From: Drouetiella hepatica Uher 2000/2452
GTDB taxonomy: Bacteria > Cyanobacteriota > Cyanobacteriia > Elainellales > Elainellaceae
Length of the DNA stretch: 64,000 nt
Assembly: GCA_019359505.1 (NCBI GenBank)
Contig: JAHHHD010000021.1
Coordinates: 29,939-93,938, forward strand
Direction: 5' to 3'
In this document: one piece after another, positions 45,418 through 54,538 of the stretch
Position numbering within the stretch: the stretch's first letter is position 1
Layout of the letters: each line of letters starts with the position of its first letter
The notes under the pieces: generated by a model
Databases searched by the model: none
What the model saw: only the letters and a program-made list of their open reading frames with translations
What the model was told of the DNA's origin: nothing
Program-made: the position numbers and the translations under genes

Positions 45418-45567
45418 ATGTGGTCAGTTTGGTTATACACGCCCAGCGGAGGGCGTAAATTTATCGATCGCTTTAATACTCGCAATGAAGCAGAACACTA
45501 CCGACAAAGACTGGGACGGCTGATCGGCGCACCTGAAGATGTGATTGTTTGTTTTGATCCAAATTGA
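45418..45567 (+). CDS. Small hypothetical protein, 49 aa
   Basis: ATG 45418 with AAGGAG eight bases upstream and a TGA stop. The product reads MWSVWLYTPSGGRKFIDRFN then TRNEAEHYRQRLGRLIG and ends DVIVCFDPN. Aromatic start and charged helix look like a real small protein, as found in many cyanobacteria. Function unknown. Confidence 0.6.
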   Translation: MWSVWLYTPSGGRKFIDRFNTRNEAEHYRQRLGRLIGAPEDVIVCFDPN

Positions 45568-45640
45568 CGGTTGGCGCGATCGCCACCCACAATATCTGGG
45601 GATTGCCTGAGAGGGGCGATCGCTCCCTAAGCTCCAATGC

Positions 45641-46135
45641 TCAATTTCCCTCGTTTGCTAATTTCAGCACAGCCGCAGCGGTAGACTGAGCAACCCGAAA
45701 GTTGAGTGCATTTAGTTGGTCAAGAATAGGCGCGATCGACTCTACATGCCCTAACTGTTTTGCTTTTAGAAGCACGCCCAATGTACCTGTAAATGCGAGG
45801 TCAAGTTGACGAGCGTAATTTCTAGCAAGGGCATCGTCCAAGATAACCAAAGCATCTGGCATCATAAGGGCTAAACTCAAGACTTCGCGTTCACCTTTAC
45901 CAATATTAGGAAGATCTGGCACCAAAATTGGTTCAGAGACCTGACGCAAAGTTATCCAGGAAAGAGAATCTGGATCGGGGAGAAGGACACCTTGCGATCG
46001 ACCTTCAGCCAGTTCATCTGCAACAGCTTGGGGCATGATGATTTGCCCATACAAGGCTGGCAGCAGGTTGAGAAAATTGGTTTGGTGGAGGTATTGAATG
46101 GGAGAGGTGTCAGTAATGACTTCAGACACTGGCAA
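45641..46135 (-). CDS. PIN-like toxin, DUF3368 family
   Basis: 164-aa PIN-domain protein of the DUF3368 class. Acidic residues of a PIN nuclease site are visible: VITDTSPIQYL (Asp), KGEREVLSLAL (Glu), ILDDALARNYAR (Asp-Asp) and a later TGTLGVLLKAKQLG. These proteins are predicted RNases in type II toxin-antitoxin systems. Its start overlaps the end of the UPF0175 antitoxin gene by 14 bp, so the two are translated together. Confidence 0.88.
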   Translation of the reverse strand: MPVSEVITDTSPIQYLHQTNFLNLLPALYGQIIMPQAVADELAEGRSQGVLLPDPDSLSWITLRQVSEPILVPDLPNIGKGEREVLSLALMMPDALVILDDALARNYARQLDLAFTGTLGVLLKAKQLGHVESIAPILDQLNALNFRVAQSTAAAVLKLANEGN

Positions 46136-46373
46136 GATCCTCTGCCAGTTCTGCCTCCGTCAGGTGAAAGGTCTCAACGCCATAGTCAGCCAACCTGGAC
46201 AAGAAGACGGTTCGCGGGATGCCCGCCAGGTTTGCAGCCGCACCGGAAGACAACCGACCGAGTTCATAGAGTTTGACAGCCGCAATGAGGAGCATCTCGC
46301 GGCTGAGGTTTTCAGGGGCAACTTGGAGGGCTTCAACAGTTTCTTCTGAAATCGATAGGGTGATGGTGTACAT
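46122..46373 (-). CDS. UPF0175-family antitoxin
   Basis: 83-aa protein: ITLSISEETVEALQVAPENLSREMLLIAAVKLYELGRLSSGAAANLAGIPRTVFLSRLADYGV is the UPF0175 pattern with a central helix-turn-helix, partner of DUF3368 toxins. It probably binds the toxin and represses the operon. The only plausible promoter is upstream of 46373. Confidence 0.9.
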   Translation of the reverse strand: MYTITLSISEETVEALQVAPENLSREMLLIAAVKLYELGRLSSGAAANLAGIPRTVFLSRLADYGVETFHLTEAELAEDLASV

Positions 46374-46608
46374 GGATGATTCCCTGGCAAACTCCCTTTG
46401 AACCCTAGCATAGCGTTATGAGCGGCTGCCGGAGAATTCAGATCAGTTGCTAAGGGTTGAGCAGTTCAATCAGTCCTGCCAAAGCGGAAGCGATCGCCCC
46501 TCCGCAACAGACCTCTGAGGTTTTGACAACCTTAGAGGTCTAGAGCCTGAAGAGATGGCAAGGATATAATCGATCGCAAGCCCTATTCAGACCTTGCCGG
46601 AGGAGTTG

Positions 46609-47706
46609 GTGTCAGAGGAAATCATCAAGCTCTTTTACTCTTATTCGCGCAAAGATCTGGATATGCGGAATGCGTTAGAAGATCACCTAGCTGCTCTCAG
46701 AGAAGCAAACAGAATTCAGACCTGGCACGATCTTGAGCTGGAAGCGGGAACAGAGTGGGAGCCAGCCATCCTCAACAAGCTCAATACGGCAGATATTATT
46801 TTGCTCTTGGTGAGTCGCAACTTTATTGCCTCTAAATACTGCTACGGCACAGAACTGAAGCGGGCGATCGCACGGCACAATGAGGGAACAGCGCGAGTGA
46901 TTCCGATCATTCTCAGCTCATGCGATTGGAATCAGCCCTATGTGCCCTTTAGTAAGTTAAATGTTCTCCCCACTCATGCTAAACCCATTAAGAGCTGGGC
47001 AGATCCAGATGATGCATTCACGATCGTGGCTCAAAAAATCCGAGAAACGGTAGATCAGCTAATAGCCAAAAAACAGGCTGAGCAACAGGCTTTGGGACAG
47101 GAAAGACTGCGCCAAGAGCAACTGAGACAACAGCAGGCAGCAGAGGCAGAGAGGTCAGAGCAGCAAGAACTGGAGCGACAGCGGCTCGCCGCCGATGACC
47201 TGAAATCCGATCGCAGCATCGACTACAAGCCATTACGAGATCTGCTGAAGACAGGTAAGTGGAAAGAGGCAGACGAGGAAACGGCGAAGCGGATGTTGGA
47301 AGTCGCGGGGCGACAAGGCTGGCTGCGAGTCGAAGATATCCAGCAGTTTCCCTGTACTGATCTCCGCACTATCGATCAACTCTGGGTGAAGTATGGCGAT
47401 GGTAAGTTTGGCTTCAGCGTCCAGAAGAAAATTTGGCAAAGGTGCGGTAGCCCACAAGAGGACAATAAACAGTGGAAGAAGTTTGGAGTAGAGGTGGGAT
47501 GGCGATCGAGAGGAATAATGGGTATGGGGTCGAGTTGGATCAGATACAGTGATGTAACTTTTGACACCTCTGCCCCAGAGGGTCACCTCCCGTTGTGGGC
47601 TAATGTTGGGAATGATGGGGTTTTGTTTGGGTTTTGTTTGGGTGGAAGGCTGGCGTGGGTAGGGTGTAGGGTGGTGGGATACCTCTTCTCGCGCACAGAC
47701 TTGTAG
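46609..47706 (+). CDS. TIR domain - coiled coil - GUN4 domain fusion
   Basis: 365 aa. Residues 1-135 are a TIR domain (EEIIKLFYSYSRKDLDMRNALEDHL, ILLLVSRNFIASKYCYGTELKRAIARH) whose TEL Glu fits the NADase catalytic Glu. Residues 140-200 are a Gln/Glu/Arg coiled coil. Residues 205-365 are a GUN4 domain (DYKPLRDLLKTGKWKEADEETAKRMLEVAG, FPCTDLRTIDQLWVKYGDGKFGFSVQKKIW, FGVEVGWR, GHLPLW). GUN4 proteins bind Mg-porphyrins and activate Mg chelatase. GTG 46609 follows GGAGGAG; TTG 46594 is less likely. The fusion could sense tetrapyrrole or light and act by NAD cleavage; that is inference. Confidence 0.88.
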   Translation: MSEEIIKLFYSYSRKDLDMRNALEDHLAALREANRIQTWHDLELEAGTEWEPAILNKLNTADIILLLVSRNFIASKYCYGTELKRAIARHNEGTARVIPIILSSCDWNQPYVPFSKLNVLPTHAKPIKSWADPDDAFTIVAQKIRETVDQLIAKKQAEQQALGQERLRQEQLRQQQAAEAERSEQQELERQRLAADDLKSDRSIDYKPLRDLLKTGKWKEADEETAKRMLEVAGRQGWLRVEDIQQFPCTDLRTIDQLWVKYGDGKFGFSVQKKIWQRCGSPQEDNKQWKKFGVEVGWRSRGIMGMGSSWIRYSDVTFDTSAPEGHLPLWANVGNDGVLFGFCLGGRLAWVGCRVVGYLFSRTDL

Positions 47707-48014
47707 GCTTTAGCACGAGCCAGTCCTAGGCATTTCTGAAGATTTGTAACTACGCTTCTTTTACACGTCAATCCTCCTTTTCAGCGTTCGCGTAGCGTGT
47801 CTTGACTCTCCGATACCTGGCACTGCTCTCTTTTTTCTACCCTGGCGAAAATTCTGGTATATCCAATTTGGCACTCATAAATTCTGGATTCAAGCAGTTT
47901 GCCAAAATGAAGGTTCGGGCGACGGCTTGAATCTCGCCACTAGCTCACATATGGCAATATCTCTCGACACTGCGATCGCGTTAGGCGAAACTTGCTACTG
48001 TTGCAGCGCATAAT
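47707..48014. other. 308-bp intergenic region
   Basis: No gene. It contains GCGTTCGCGTAGCGTGTC near 47794, a short repeat typical of cyanobacterial spacers. It leads into the repeat that ends the DUF559 gene. Confidence 0.5.
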
Positions 48015-48140
48015 GATCCCCCCTAACCCCCCTTAAAAAAGGGGGGAACCGAGCTGAAATTCTCAAAATTCTCCCTTCTATACTCAAAATCCCCCTTTTA
48101 CACTTAAAGTCCCCCTTTTTAAGGGGGATTTAGGGGGATC
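48015..48140. repeat. Left copy of C-rich inverted-end repeat
   Basis: Begins GATCCCCCCTAACCCCCCTT and ends AAGGGGGATTTAGGGGGATC, inverted complements; interior made of short stretches such as CTCAAAATCCCCC. It contains the last codons and stop of the DUF559 gene. Confidence 0.85.
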
Positions 48141-48502
48141 ATCTCCCAAAGTTGCCGACACACATCCTCAAAATTGTCCATCACCTGATCATTGGTGAAC
48201 CGTACAACTCTCAACCCATAGCCTTCTAAAACTCGCGATCGCTCTTCATCATAGGCTTGACCTTCCTCCGTAAAGTGACCTGCACCATCCACCTCGATCA
48301 CAAGTTTCAAGGCTGCGCAATAGAAGTCCACAATAAATCGATCGATGGGGCGTTGACGCAATACTCGTAGTGGAAAAGTTCTAAGACAGCTTTGCCAGAG
48401 TTTTTTCTCTGCAGGGGTAGGGTTTTGACGCAATTCTTTTGCTTTAGCAATCAGTTGAGGATGATAAGGAAGATGAAAGTTAGCGATGTTGGGGTTTTGC
48501 AT
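48119..48502 (-). CDS. DUF559 endonuclease-like protein
   Basis: 127 aa. DUF559 has a Vsr-like PD-(D/E)XK fold: KAKELRQNPTPAEKKLWQSCLR, RQRPIDRFIVDFYCAALKLVIEVDGAGHF (Asp, Glu-Val-Asp), DEERSRVLEGYGLRVVRFTNDQV. It is often found at mobile islands. Its last residues, IPLNPP-stop, are encoded by the terminal inverted sequence of the left repeat. A similar repeat lies upstream of its start, in the same orientation. Confidence 0.9.
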   Translation of the reverse strand: MQNPNIANFHLPYHPQLIAKAKELRQNPTPAEKKLWQSCLRTFPLRVLRQRPIDRFIVDFYCAALKLVIEVDGAGHFTEEGQAYDEERSRVLEGYGLRVVRFTNDQVMDNFEDVCRQLWEMIPLNPP

Positions 48503-48552
48503 AGAGTCCCTTCACTCTTTGTTGAAAAGCTAGTGCTGTTAGAATTCCATCC

Positions 48553-48699
48553 GATCCCCCCTACCCCCCCTTAAAAAAGGGGGGAACCGAGCTGCAATAC
48601 TCAGAATTCCCCTTTTTGCAACTAAAATTCCCTCTTTTACACTCAGAACCCCCTCTTTACACTCAAAGTTCCCCTTCTTAAGGGGGATTTAGGGGGATC
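48553..48699. repeat. Right copy of C-rich inverted-end repeat
   Basis: Begins GATCCCCCCTACCCCCCCTT, ends AAGGGGGATTTAGGGGGATC. Same orientation and the same internal words (GGGGGGAACCGAGCTG) as the copy at 48015; longer by about 20 bp. Confidence 0.85.
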
Positions 48700-48772
48700 A
48701 TTCCCAAGACTCCTATACAACCTAGGTTCACAGAAACCTCAAACTTCAGTCTAAAAGATGATCCGAGAAGCA

Positions 48773-50068
48773 CTAAATTCCCTGCAACTTGAAAAAATGC
48801 CCAATTAAATAGAGCGATCCACAAAGAACGATCGCCGATTCAGCTTGCCTATCTAACGCAGCCGCATTCAACCCCGCCAGTACATCTGGGTAAATCTCAC
48901 AATGCTTCAGATTAGGACAAACTTCCTGTGCCAAAGTCGCCAGCTTTTCCAAATCCACAGGCAAATGCTCCGGTACAGGCACCAAGTAAAGAAAATCTCC
49001 TGGACGCAGCAGTGCGGCAAAGACATCGGCATGATCTTTGTTGGCGATCATGCCCATCACCCAATGAACTGAAGCTTTGCCCTGCCGATCGAGATACTCC
49101 CGCAACACCTCAGCCCCCGCTGGATTATGTGCGCCATCAATCAGAATCTTTTGCCCTTGCCAGTCATACCATTGCAGCCGACCTGCCCAGCGCGTTTTCG
49201 CCATGCCTGCCGCAATCTGCGCCTCTGAGATCGACCAGCCTTGGGCTTGCAAGATCTGAAGCGTGGCGATCGCCACCGCCGAGTTAATGAGCTGATGCGC
49301 TCCTAACAGCGGTAGCGGATACCGGATTGTCTCTGAGCCGCTGCCGTACTCAGCCCAGCCCTCATCTGCCTCCTGCGAAGGCTGCACCCAAACGGCAGGA
49401 CAGTCCAATTCTGCGAGGCGCTGATGCAGCATGGTGGCAGCGATCGGCGGCTGGGGTGCAATCACTGCCGGACAGCCCGGTTTCAAAATTCCTGCTTTCT
49501 CGTAGGCAATTTTGTCTAGCGTTGGACCGAGCCGCTGCCAGTGCTCAAGGCTAAGGGAGGTGATGACGCTGACGAGAGGGCGATCGCACACATTCGTGGC
49601 ATCTAGCCGACCGCCCAAACCCACCTCCATCACGGCAATATCTATCTGCTGTTGGGCAAAGTACAGCCAAGCCGCCGCCGTGATCACCTCAAATTGAGTG
49701 GGGGAAGAATGGTTGGGATCGATCGCTCCAATCACCTTTTGCAGCAGCTCCTCTAGCTCAACGGCAGCAATATCTTGACCGTTCAGGTTGATTCGCTCAC
49801 ACCAGCTCACCAGATGGGGCGAGGTGTAGCGTCCCACCCGATAGCCCGCCTCCGCCAGCACAGACGACAGGTAGGCGCAAACCGAGCCTTTGCCGTTGCT
49901 CCCGGCAACATGCAGAATTGGCACCTGGCGCTGCGGATTACCCAACGCCTCTAGAAGCCGTGTGATGCGCTCTAGACCTAGCTCTACGCCGAAATGGGTA
50001 AAGCGATCGAGCAAATCATCCACGCCCGTCAAGACAGGATTTTTAGAGGCATCGGGCAGGTTCACCAT
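48773..50068 (-). CDS. folC: Folylpolyglutamate/dihydrofolate synthase
   Basis: 431 aa. Joins dihydropteroate to glutamate and adds further Glu residues to folates. P-loop HVAGSNGKGSVCAYLSS, Omega loop and SPHLVSWCERI, the EVGLGGRLDATNV motif, SLSLEHWQRLGPTLDKIAYEKAGILKPG and IDGAHNPAGAEVLREYL are all present. ATG at 50068. It lies 33 bp downstream of ilvD on the same strand. Confidence 0.97.
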   Translation of the reverse strand: MVNLPDASKNPVLTGVDDLLDRFTHFGVELGLERITRLLEALGNPQRQVPILHVAGSNGKGSVCAYLSSVLAEAGYRVGRYTSPHLVSWCERINLNGQDIAAVELEELLQKVIGAIDPNHSSPTQFEVITAAAWLYFAQQQIDIAVMEVGLGGRLDATNVCDRPLVSVITSLSLEHWQRLGPTLDKIAYEKAGILKPGCPAVIAPQPPIAATMLHQRLAELDCPAVWVQPSQEADEGWAEYGSGSETIRYPLPLLGAHQLINSAVAIATLQILQAQGWSISEAQIAAGMAKTRWAGRLQWYDWQGQKILIDGAHNPAGAEVLREYLDRQGKASVHWVMGMIANKDHADVFAALLRPGDFLYLVPVPEHLPVDLEKLATLAQEVCPNLKHCEIYPDVLAGLNAAALDRQAESAIVLCGSLYLIGHFFKLQGI

Positions 50069-50101
50069 GCTACAAGTTCACTAGGCTACAAGTTCACCAA
50101 G

Positions 50102-51811
50102 CTACAGGTTCAAGTCCGTCACGGCTCCCAAGCTGCTCGAAGAAACCAGCTTGGCGTATTTTGCCAACACACCTCGATTGTAGCGAGGCTGCGGCGGCTG
50201 CCACTGGGCACGGCGTTGAGACAGCTCTGCATCAGGCACATTGAGCTGGAGCAGACGGGCATCGGCATCGATCGTCACAGAATCTCCTTCTTGCACAAGG
50301 GCGATCGTTCCTCCCACAAAGGCTTCGGGGGCAACGTGCCCTACCACCATGCCGTAGGTGCCGCCTGAGAAACGTCCGTCTGTAATGAGTCCCACGGAGT
50401 CGCCCAGCCCCGCGCCGATAATTGCCGAAGTGGGAGCCAGCATTTCCCGCATTCCGGGGCCGCCTTTAGGGCCTTCGTAGCGGATCACCAACACATCTCC
50501 GGCTTTGATCCGTCCAGCGAGAATGGCATCTAGACAGGCTTCTTCCGATTCAAACACCCGTGCAGGACCCGTGATCTTGCGGATCTTGATGCCCGTCAGC
50601 TTGGCAACAGAGCCTTCTTCGGCAAGGTTGCCCCGCAGAATGCCCAAGTGCCCTTGAGGATACATGGGGTTGCTCCAGGGGCGAATTACGTCCTGGTCGG
50701 CAGAGGGCTGCTCTGGTACAGGCGCCAGCAGTTCGGCGATCGTCTGTCCTGTAATCGTCAGCGCATCGCCATGCAGCAAGCCATGCGCCAACAGCATTTT
50801 CATCACCTGGGGAATGCCGCCCGCTTTATGCAAATCAGTTGCCACATAGCGTCCAGAAGGCTTTAGGTCACACAAAACCGGAACTCTGGCTCGAATGGTT
50901 TCAAAGTCGTCCAGCGTCAGGGGTACGCCGACAGAATGGGCGATCGCCAGCAGGTGCAAGACAGCGTTTGTCGAGCCTCCCACCGCCATGATCACCGAAA
51001 TGGCATTCTCAAACGCCTTGCGGGTAATGATGTCTCGCGGCAAGATCTGCTTGCGAATTGCATCCACCAGCACCTCGCCCGATTTTGCTGCGCTGATGGT
51101 TTTCTCCTCATCTTCTGCCGCCATCGTCGAAGAATACATCAGGCTCATGCCCATTGCCTCAAAGGCAGAGGACATGGTATTTGCCGTGAACATGCCGCCG
51201 CAGGAACCCGCCCCCGGACAGGCGTTTTGCTCAACGGCAGTCAGCTCCGTTTCATCAATTTTGCCCGCGCTGAACTGACCGACTGCCTCAAAGGAACTCA
51301 CCACCGTCAGGTCACGCCCATTGTAATGTCCTGGCTTGATGGTGCCGCCGTACACGAAGATTGCCGGAATGTTCATTCGCGCCATGGCAATCATTGCCCC
51401 CGGCATGTTTTTGTCGCAACCGCCGATCGCCAGTACGCCATCCATGCTCTGTCCGGTGCAAGCCGTCTCGATCGAGTCAGCAATCACATCCCGCGACACC
51501 AGGGAGAACTTCATGCCCTCAGTGCCCATCGAGATACCGTCGCTGATGGTGATGGTGCCAAACATTTGCGGCATTCCTCCCGCTGCTCGGACGCTGGCTT
51601 CTGCCCGTTTTGCCAGTCCATCAATGCCCATGTTGCAAGGCGTAATCGTGCTGTAGCCGTTGGCAATGCCGACGATAGGCTTGGTAAAGTCTTCATCCCG
51701 GAACCCGACGGCTCTAAGCATGGCTCGGTTGGGCGATCGTTGTACGCCTTGAGTCACCGCTCGGCTCTTGAGATTTTCAGACTTGTTCGACCCATCAGAC
51801 CGATCAGACAT
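50102..51811 (-). CDS. ilvD: Dihydroxy-acid dehydratase
   Basis: 569-aa iron-sulfur enzyme, third step of Ile/Val synthesis. Conserved cluster Cys in [24 protein letters not shown] and [25 protein letters not shown]-terminal [20 protein letters not shown]. Start ATG at 51811. About 10.4 kb from ilvB; no shared operon. Confidence 0.98.
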   Translation of the reverse strand: MSDRSDGSNKSENLKSRAVTQGVQRSPNRAMLRAVGFRDEDFTKPIVGIANGYSTITPCNMGIDGLAKRAEASVRAAGGMPQMFGTITISDGISMGTEGMKFSLVSRDVIADSIETACTGQSMDGVLAIGGCDKNMPGAMIAMARMNIPAIFVYGGTIKPGHYNGRDLTVVSSFEAVGQFSAGKIDETELTAVEQNACPGAGSCGGMFTANTMSSAFEAMGMSLMYSSTMAAEDEEKTISAAKSGEVLVDAIRKQILPRDIITRKAFENAISVIMAVGGSTNAVLHLLAIAHSVGVPLTLDDFETIRARVPVLCDLKPSGRYVATDLHKAGGIPQVMKMLLAHGLLHGDALTITGQTIAELLAPVPEQPSADQDVIRPWSNPMYPQGHLGILRGNLAEEGSVAKLTGIKIRKITGPARVFESEEACLDAILAGRIKAGDVLVIRYEGPKGGPGMREMLAPTSAIIGAGLGDSVGLITDGRFSGGTYGMVVGHVAPEAFVGGTIALVQEGDSVTIDADARLLQLNVPDAELSQRRAQWQPPQPRYNRGVLAKYAKLVSSSSLGAVTDLNL

Positions 51812-52198
51812 GAGTGTTCCTTCCTATCGCGCTAAACTCACCATTCTTGGCAGGGGATGCTATTCATTATTCTGCGATCGCGCCCCCTTCTCACCTTACA
51901 ATTTAATCTTCTCAGAATCCGATCGCTCAAACTCAAGTAATGTTTGCAGCCTATTGCCTGCTCTACCTATTGCCTGCTCTATTTGTGAGAAGACCTGCCT
52001 CTGAATACCTTGAAGTAAATATCTTGAAGGTTTATCCATCCACAACTCTAAGATGAATACACATCAAGAGCAATTCTCTTAATCTAGGGCAATCTAAGCT
52101 CACATCAGATTTTTCGCTGCAATCGCGATTGCGGCAGTTCTGGATTAGCCATCGTTACCCATCCTGAATCAGTCGTTCACCCAAAGAGTTGACAACCC
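51812..52198. other. 387-bp divergent intergenic region
   Basis: Contains two tandem copies of CTATTGCCTGCTCTA near 51950-51985 and two ATCTTGAAG/ACCTTGAAG words. Presumed promoters of ilvD (-) and of the pentapeptide gene (+). No gene. Confidence 0.5.
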
Positions 52199-53038
52199 AT
52201 GTATGTTGAGGAGCTGCTAAGCCGCTATGCCGCAGGAGAAAGAGAGTTTCAAGAGATCGCTTTAGTCGGCGTCAACTTAAGCGGCAAAGACTTAAGGGGC
52301 ATTAGCTTTCGCCGAGCCGACTTAAGCCAAGCTATTTTGAGAGGGGCAGATTTAAGTTCGGCAAACTTGCGTGAGGCGAAGCTCGTAGGCACAGATCTAA
52401 GCCAATCGACCTTGGTGGAAATCAACCTCATTAGCGCTGATTTAAGTCATGCCAATCTCTATGAATCAGATCTCAGTCGGGCTGGACTGCGTAGCGCTCG
52501 GTTAATTGCTGCTAATCTGAATCGCGCCCATCTGCCAGAAGCAAATCTGGGCGAGGCGAACTTTAGTCAAGCAAACCTGTATGAAGCCAACCTCAGCTAT
52601 GCCAGCCTCCACCGCGCTAAGCTAATCGGCGCAGATCTGACTAGAGCTATTTTAGAAGGGGTAAATCTCTCCAACGCCATCATGACGGGTGCTATTCTAG
52701 AGGGCGCAAATTTGATGGGTGCCGTCATTCATGGTACCAACCTAGAAGCAGCCGATCTGCGGGAAGCAGACTTAAGCCGTGCGCGAATCATCAGCTCTAG
52801 TCTAGTGAATGCCAACTTGGGGCGAGTCAACGGCAGAAACGTTAACTTAAGCTGGACTTCTCTACGGGGCGCAAATCTGCGGCGGGCAAACCTCTATCGG
52901 GCAAACTTAAGCTGGGCAAACCTGAGCGAGTGCGACTTGAGCGAAGCCGTTTTGATTAGCGCCAACATTAACCAAACGAACTTAAGCAAAGCGGATTTGA
53001 CGGGGACAATCATGCCCAGCGGCGCAACTCACGAGTAG
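52199..53038 (+). CDS. Pentapeptide repeat protein
   Basis: 279 aa, about 45 tandem A(D/N)LxX pentapeptides from residue 20 to 275 (DLSQAILRGADLSSANLREAKL ...) forming one long right-handed quadrilateral beta-helix. A short helical cap (MYVEELLSRYAAGEREFQEIAL) comes first. No extra domain and no signal peptide, so it is cytosolic. The last helix turn (ADLTGTIMPSGATHE) is typical of cyanobacterial members. Function unknown. Confidence 0.95.
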   Translation: MYVEELLSRYAAGEREFQEIALVGVNLSGKDLRGISFRRADLSQAILRGADLSSANLREAKLVGTDLSQSTLVEINLISADLSHANLYESDLSRAGLRSARLIAANLNRAHLPEANLGEANFSQANLYEANLSYASLHRAKLIGADLTRAILEGVNLSNAIMTGAILEGANLMGAVIHGTNLEAADLREADLSRARIISSSLVNANLGRVNGRNVNLSWTSLRGANLRRANLYRANLSWANLSECDLSEAVLISANINQTNLSKADLTGTIMPSGATHE

Positions 53039-53056
53039 TTGAGTCATAGCCTCAAA

Positions 53057-53111
53057 GTGTAATGATTTTCTGTTGCTGGGGTTTTGCCCCAGCAACAGAA
53101 AATCATTACAC
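53057..53111. repeat. Long palindrome (25-bp arms)
   Basis: Perfect 25-bp arms (53057-53081, 53087-53111) around TTTTG, containing the words GTAATGATTTT and CTGGGG shared with elements at 57974 and 60276. Outer ATAGC and GCTAT (53046-53050 / 53120-53124) form a short outer pair. It lies between a gene stop and tRNA-Lys. Confidence 0.93.
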
Positions 53112-53129
53112 GAGTACAAGCTATAAAAA

Positions 53130-53201
53130 TGGGTTGCCTGGGATTCGAACCCAGGACCGATCGGTTAAAAGCCGAGTGCTCTACCACTGAGCTAGCAACC
53201 C
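53130..53201 (-). tRNA. trnK-UUU: tRNA-Lys (anticodon UUU)
   Basis: 72-nt tRNA. Acceptor GGGTTGC/GCAACCC, D-arm GCTCAGTGGTAGAGC, anticodon stem TCGG/CCGA with loop CTTTTAA (TTT), T-arm CTGGGTTCGAATCCCAG. Discriminator A; CCA not encoded. Confidence 0.97.
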
Positions 53202-53352
53202 AAAGCATTTAGTCAGGCTGAATCAATCAGACCGAATATCAAGTTAACACATGAAACGCCTCCTGTGATAAAAACGGCAGAAGAAATTCTTTGAGCTTTT
53301 TAATCAGCGATCGTTCAAGCCTATTCTTTTGCCTAATTTTGGCAATTTTTGC

Positions 53353-54273
53353 CTAATTTCGGTGGTTATTGTTGTAATGCACCAGCGCCCCTGCCCATTG
53401 CAGCTTTTCCCGCAGGGTTTGGTAGTACGAGTAGTTCTCTCGCAGCAAGATAAACTCAGCCGATCGCTCGGCAGTGCGAATATCCACCCGCTGTCCGGGC
53501 CAGATGGCAGTTGCCAGCACCCCATCCATCCACAGCTTTGTGTTTAGCTCTTGATCGGCAAGGGGCCAGATGCTGACGACTGAACCGGGCGGCAAGACGA
53601 TCGGGCGGCTAGAAAGGCTGAGGGGGCAGATGGGGGTAATAATCAGGGCATCCATGCCGGGATGGACGATCGGGCCGCTTGCCGACATGGTGTAGCAGGT
53701 AGAGCCTGTGGGGGTTGCCACCAGCAAACCGTCGCCTTGATATTGATCTACGACCTCTCCGTCAATCTCCATTTCCAGAAACGAGGTGATCATGCGATCG
53801 GCTGAGGCGGGCTTGATGCACATTTCGTTGAGCGCCAGGTAGCGATCGCTCATCGGCTCCCGGTTCTCCCGAATGCCCTCAAACGTCATGGCTTGTAGCA
53901 TCATCCGGCGCTGAATGGCAAAACGATCTTCGGCTAGGCGATCCCATACCTGCTGGGAATCTTTTAGAGCTTCGGCTGGCTCCGTCAAAAAGCCCAAATG
54001 TCCGCCCACATTCACGGCCAGAATCGGAATGCCCTCTGGTGCCAGATGCCGCGCTGCTGCTAATGCCGTGCCGTCTCCCCCCAACACCAGCGCAAAGTCG
54101 ATTGGCTCATGCACCGAAGCCAGAAAAACCGGGTAAGGGTTGTCTTTTGCTCCGCTAGGTCCCAGCAGAACTCGACAGTTGCGGCTTTCTAGCTCTGTGG
54201 CATATTGCTCAGCGCAGCGACGGCTGTGAGCGTCCCCTGCTTTGTGAATGATGATGACTTGATTGAGGTTCAC
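53353..54273 (-). CDS. nadK: NAD kinase
   Basis: 306 aa from GTG 54273 (328 if the ATG at 54339 is used). Phosphorylates NAD to NADP. GGDGT motif in LVLGGDGTALAAARHLAPEG, VGGHLGFLTEP, and the conserved GDGLLVATPTGSTCYTMSASGPIVHPG. The first 22 residues of the longer frame are hydrophobic and unlike NadK, so GTG (VNLNQVIIIHKAGD) is preferred, though no ribosome-binding site is seen. Confidence 0.95.
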   Translation of the reverse strand: MNLNQVIIIHKAGDAHSRRCAEQYATELESRNCRVLLGPSGAKDNPYPVFLASVHEPIDFALVLGGDGTALAAARHLAPEGIPILAVNVGGHLGFLTEPAEALKDSQQVWDRLAEDRFAIQRRMMLQAMTFEGIRENREPMSDRYLALNEMCIKPASADRMITSFLEMEIDGEVVDQYQGDGLLVATPTGSTCYTMSASGPIVHPGMDALIITPICPLSLSSRPIVLPPGSVVSIWPLADQELNTKLWMDGVLATAIWPGQRVDIRTAERSAEFILLRENYSYYQTLREKLQWAGALVHYNNNHRN

Positions 54274-54357
54274 AGTTGAGAGGGTGGAGGACAAGAAAAT
54301 AGTAAGGAGATGTCCGATCGCCAGACTTCTTACTACCATTTCACACCTAAATGTTAC

Positions 54358-54403
54358 AAAGTTGCCACAGTTATAAAGTTGCCACAGTTATAAAGTTGCC
54401 ACA
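54358..54403. repeat. 17-bp direct repeats upstream of nadK
   Basis: AAAGTTGCCACAGTTAT is present twice in full and a third time in part. The repeats lie in the divergent space between nadK and a response regulator gene and may be operator sites. Confidence 0.75.
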
Positions 54404-54538
54404 AATAAAATGTCTGGAAAGGGCACGCTTAAGTTAACCGCTAACGCGATCGCTACCTTCAAGCTAGTTCATCGCTTCAGATGCAAGAATTGAGATCAAT
54501 GCGATCGTCTCCTGTCGCTGTCCTTAAGCCGCCTGTCT

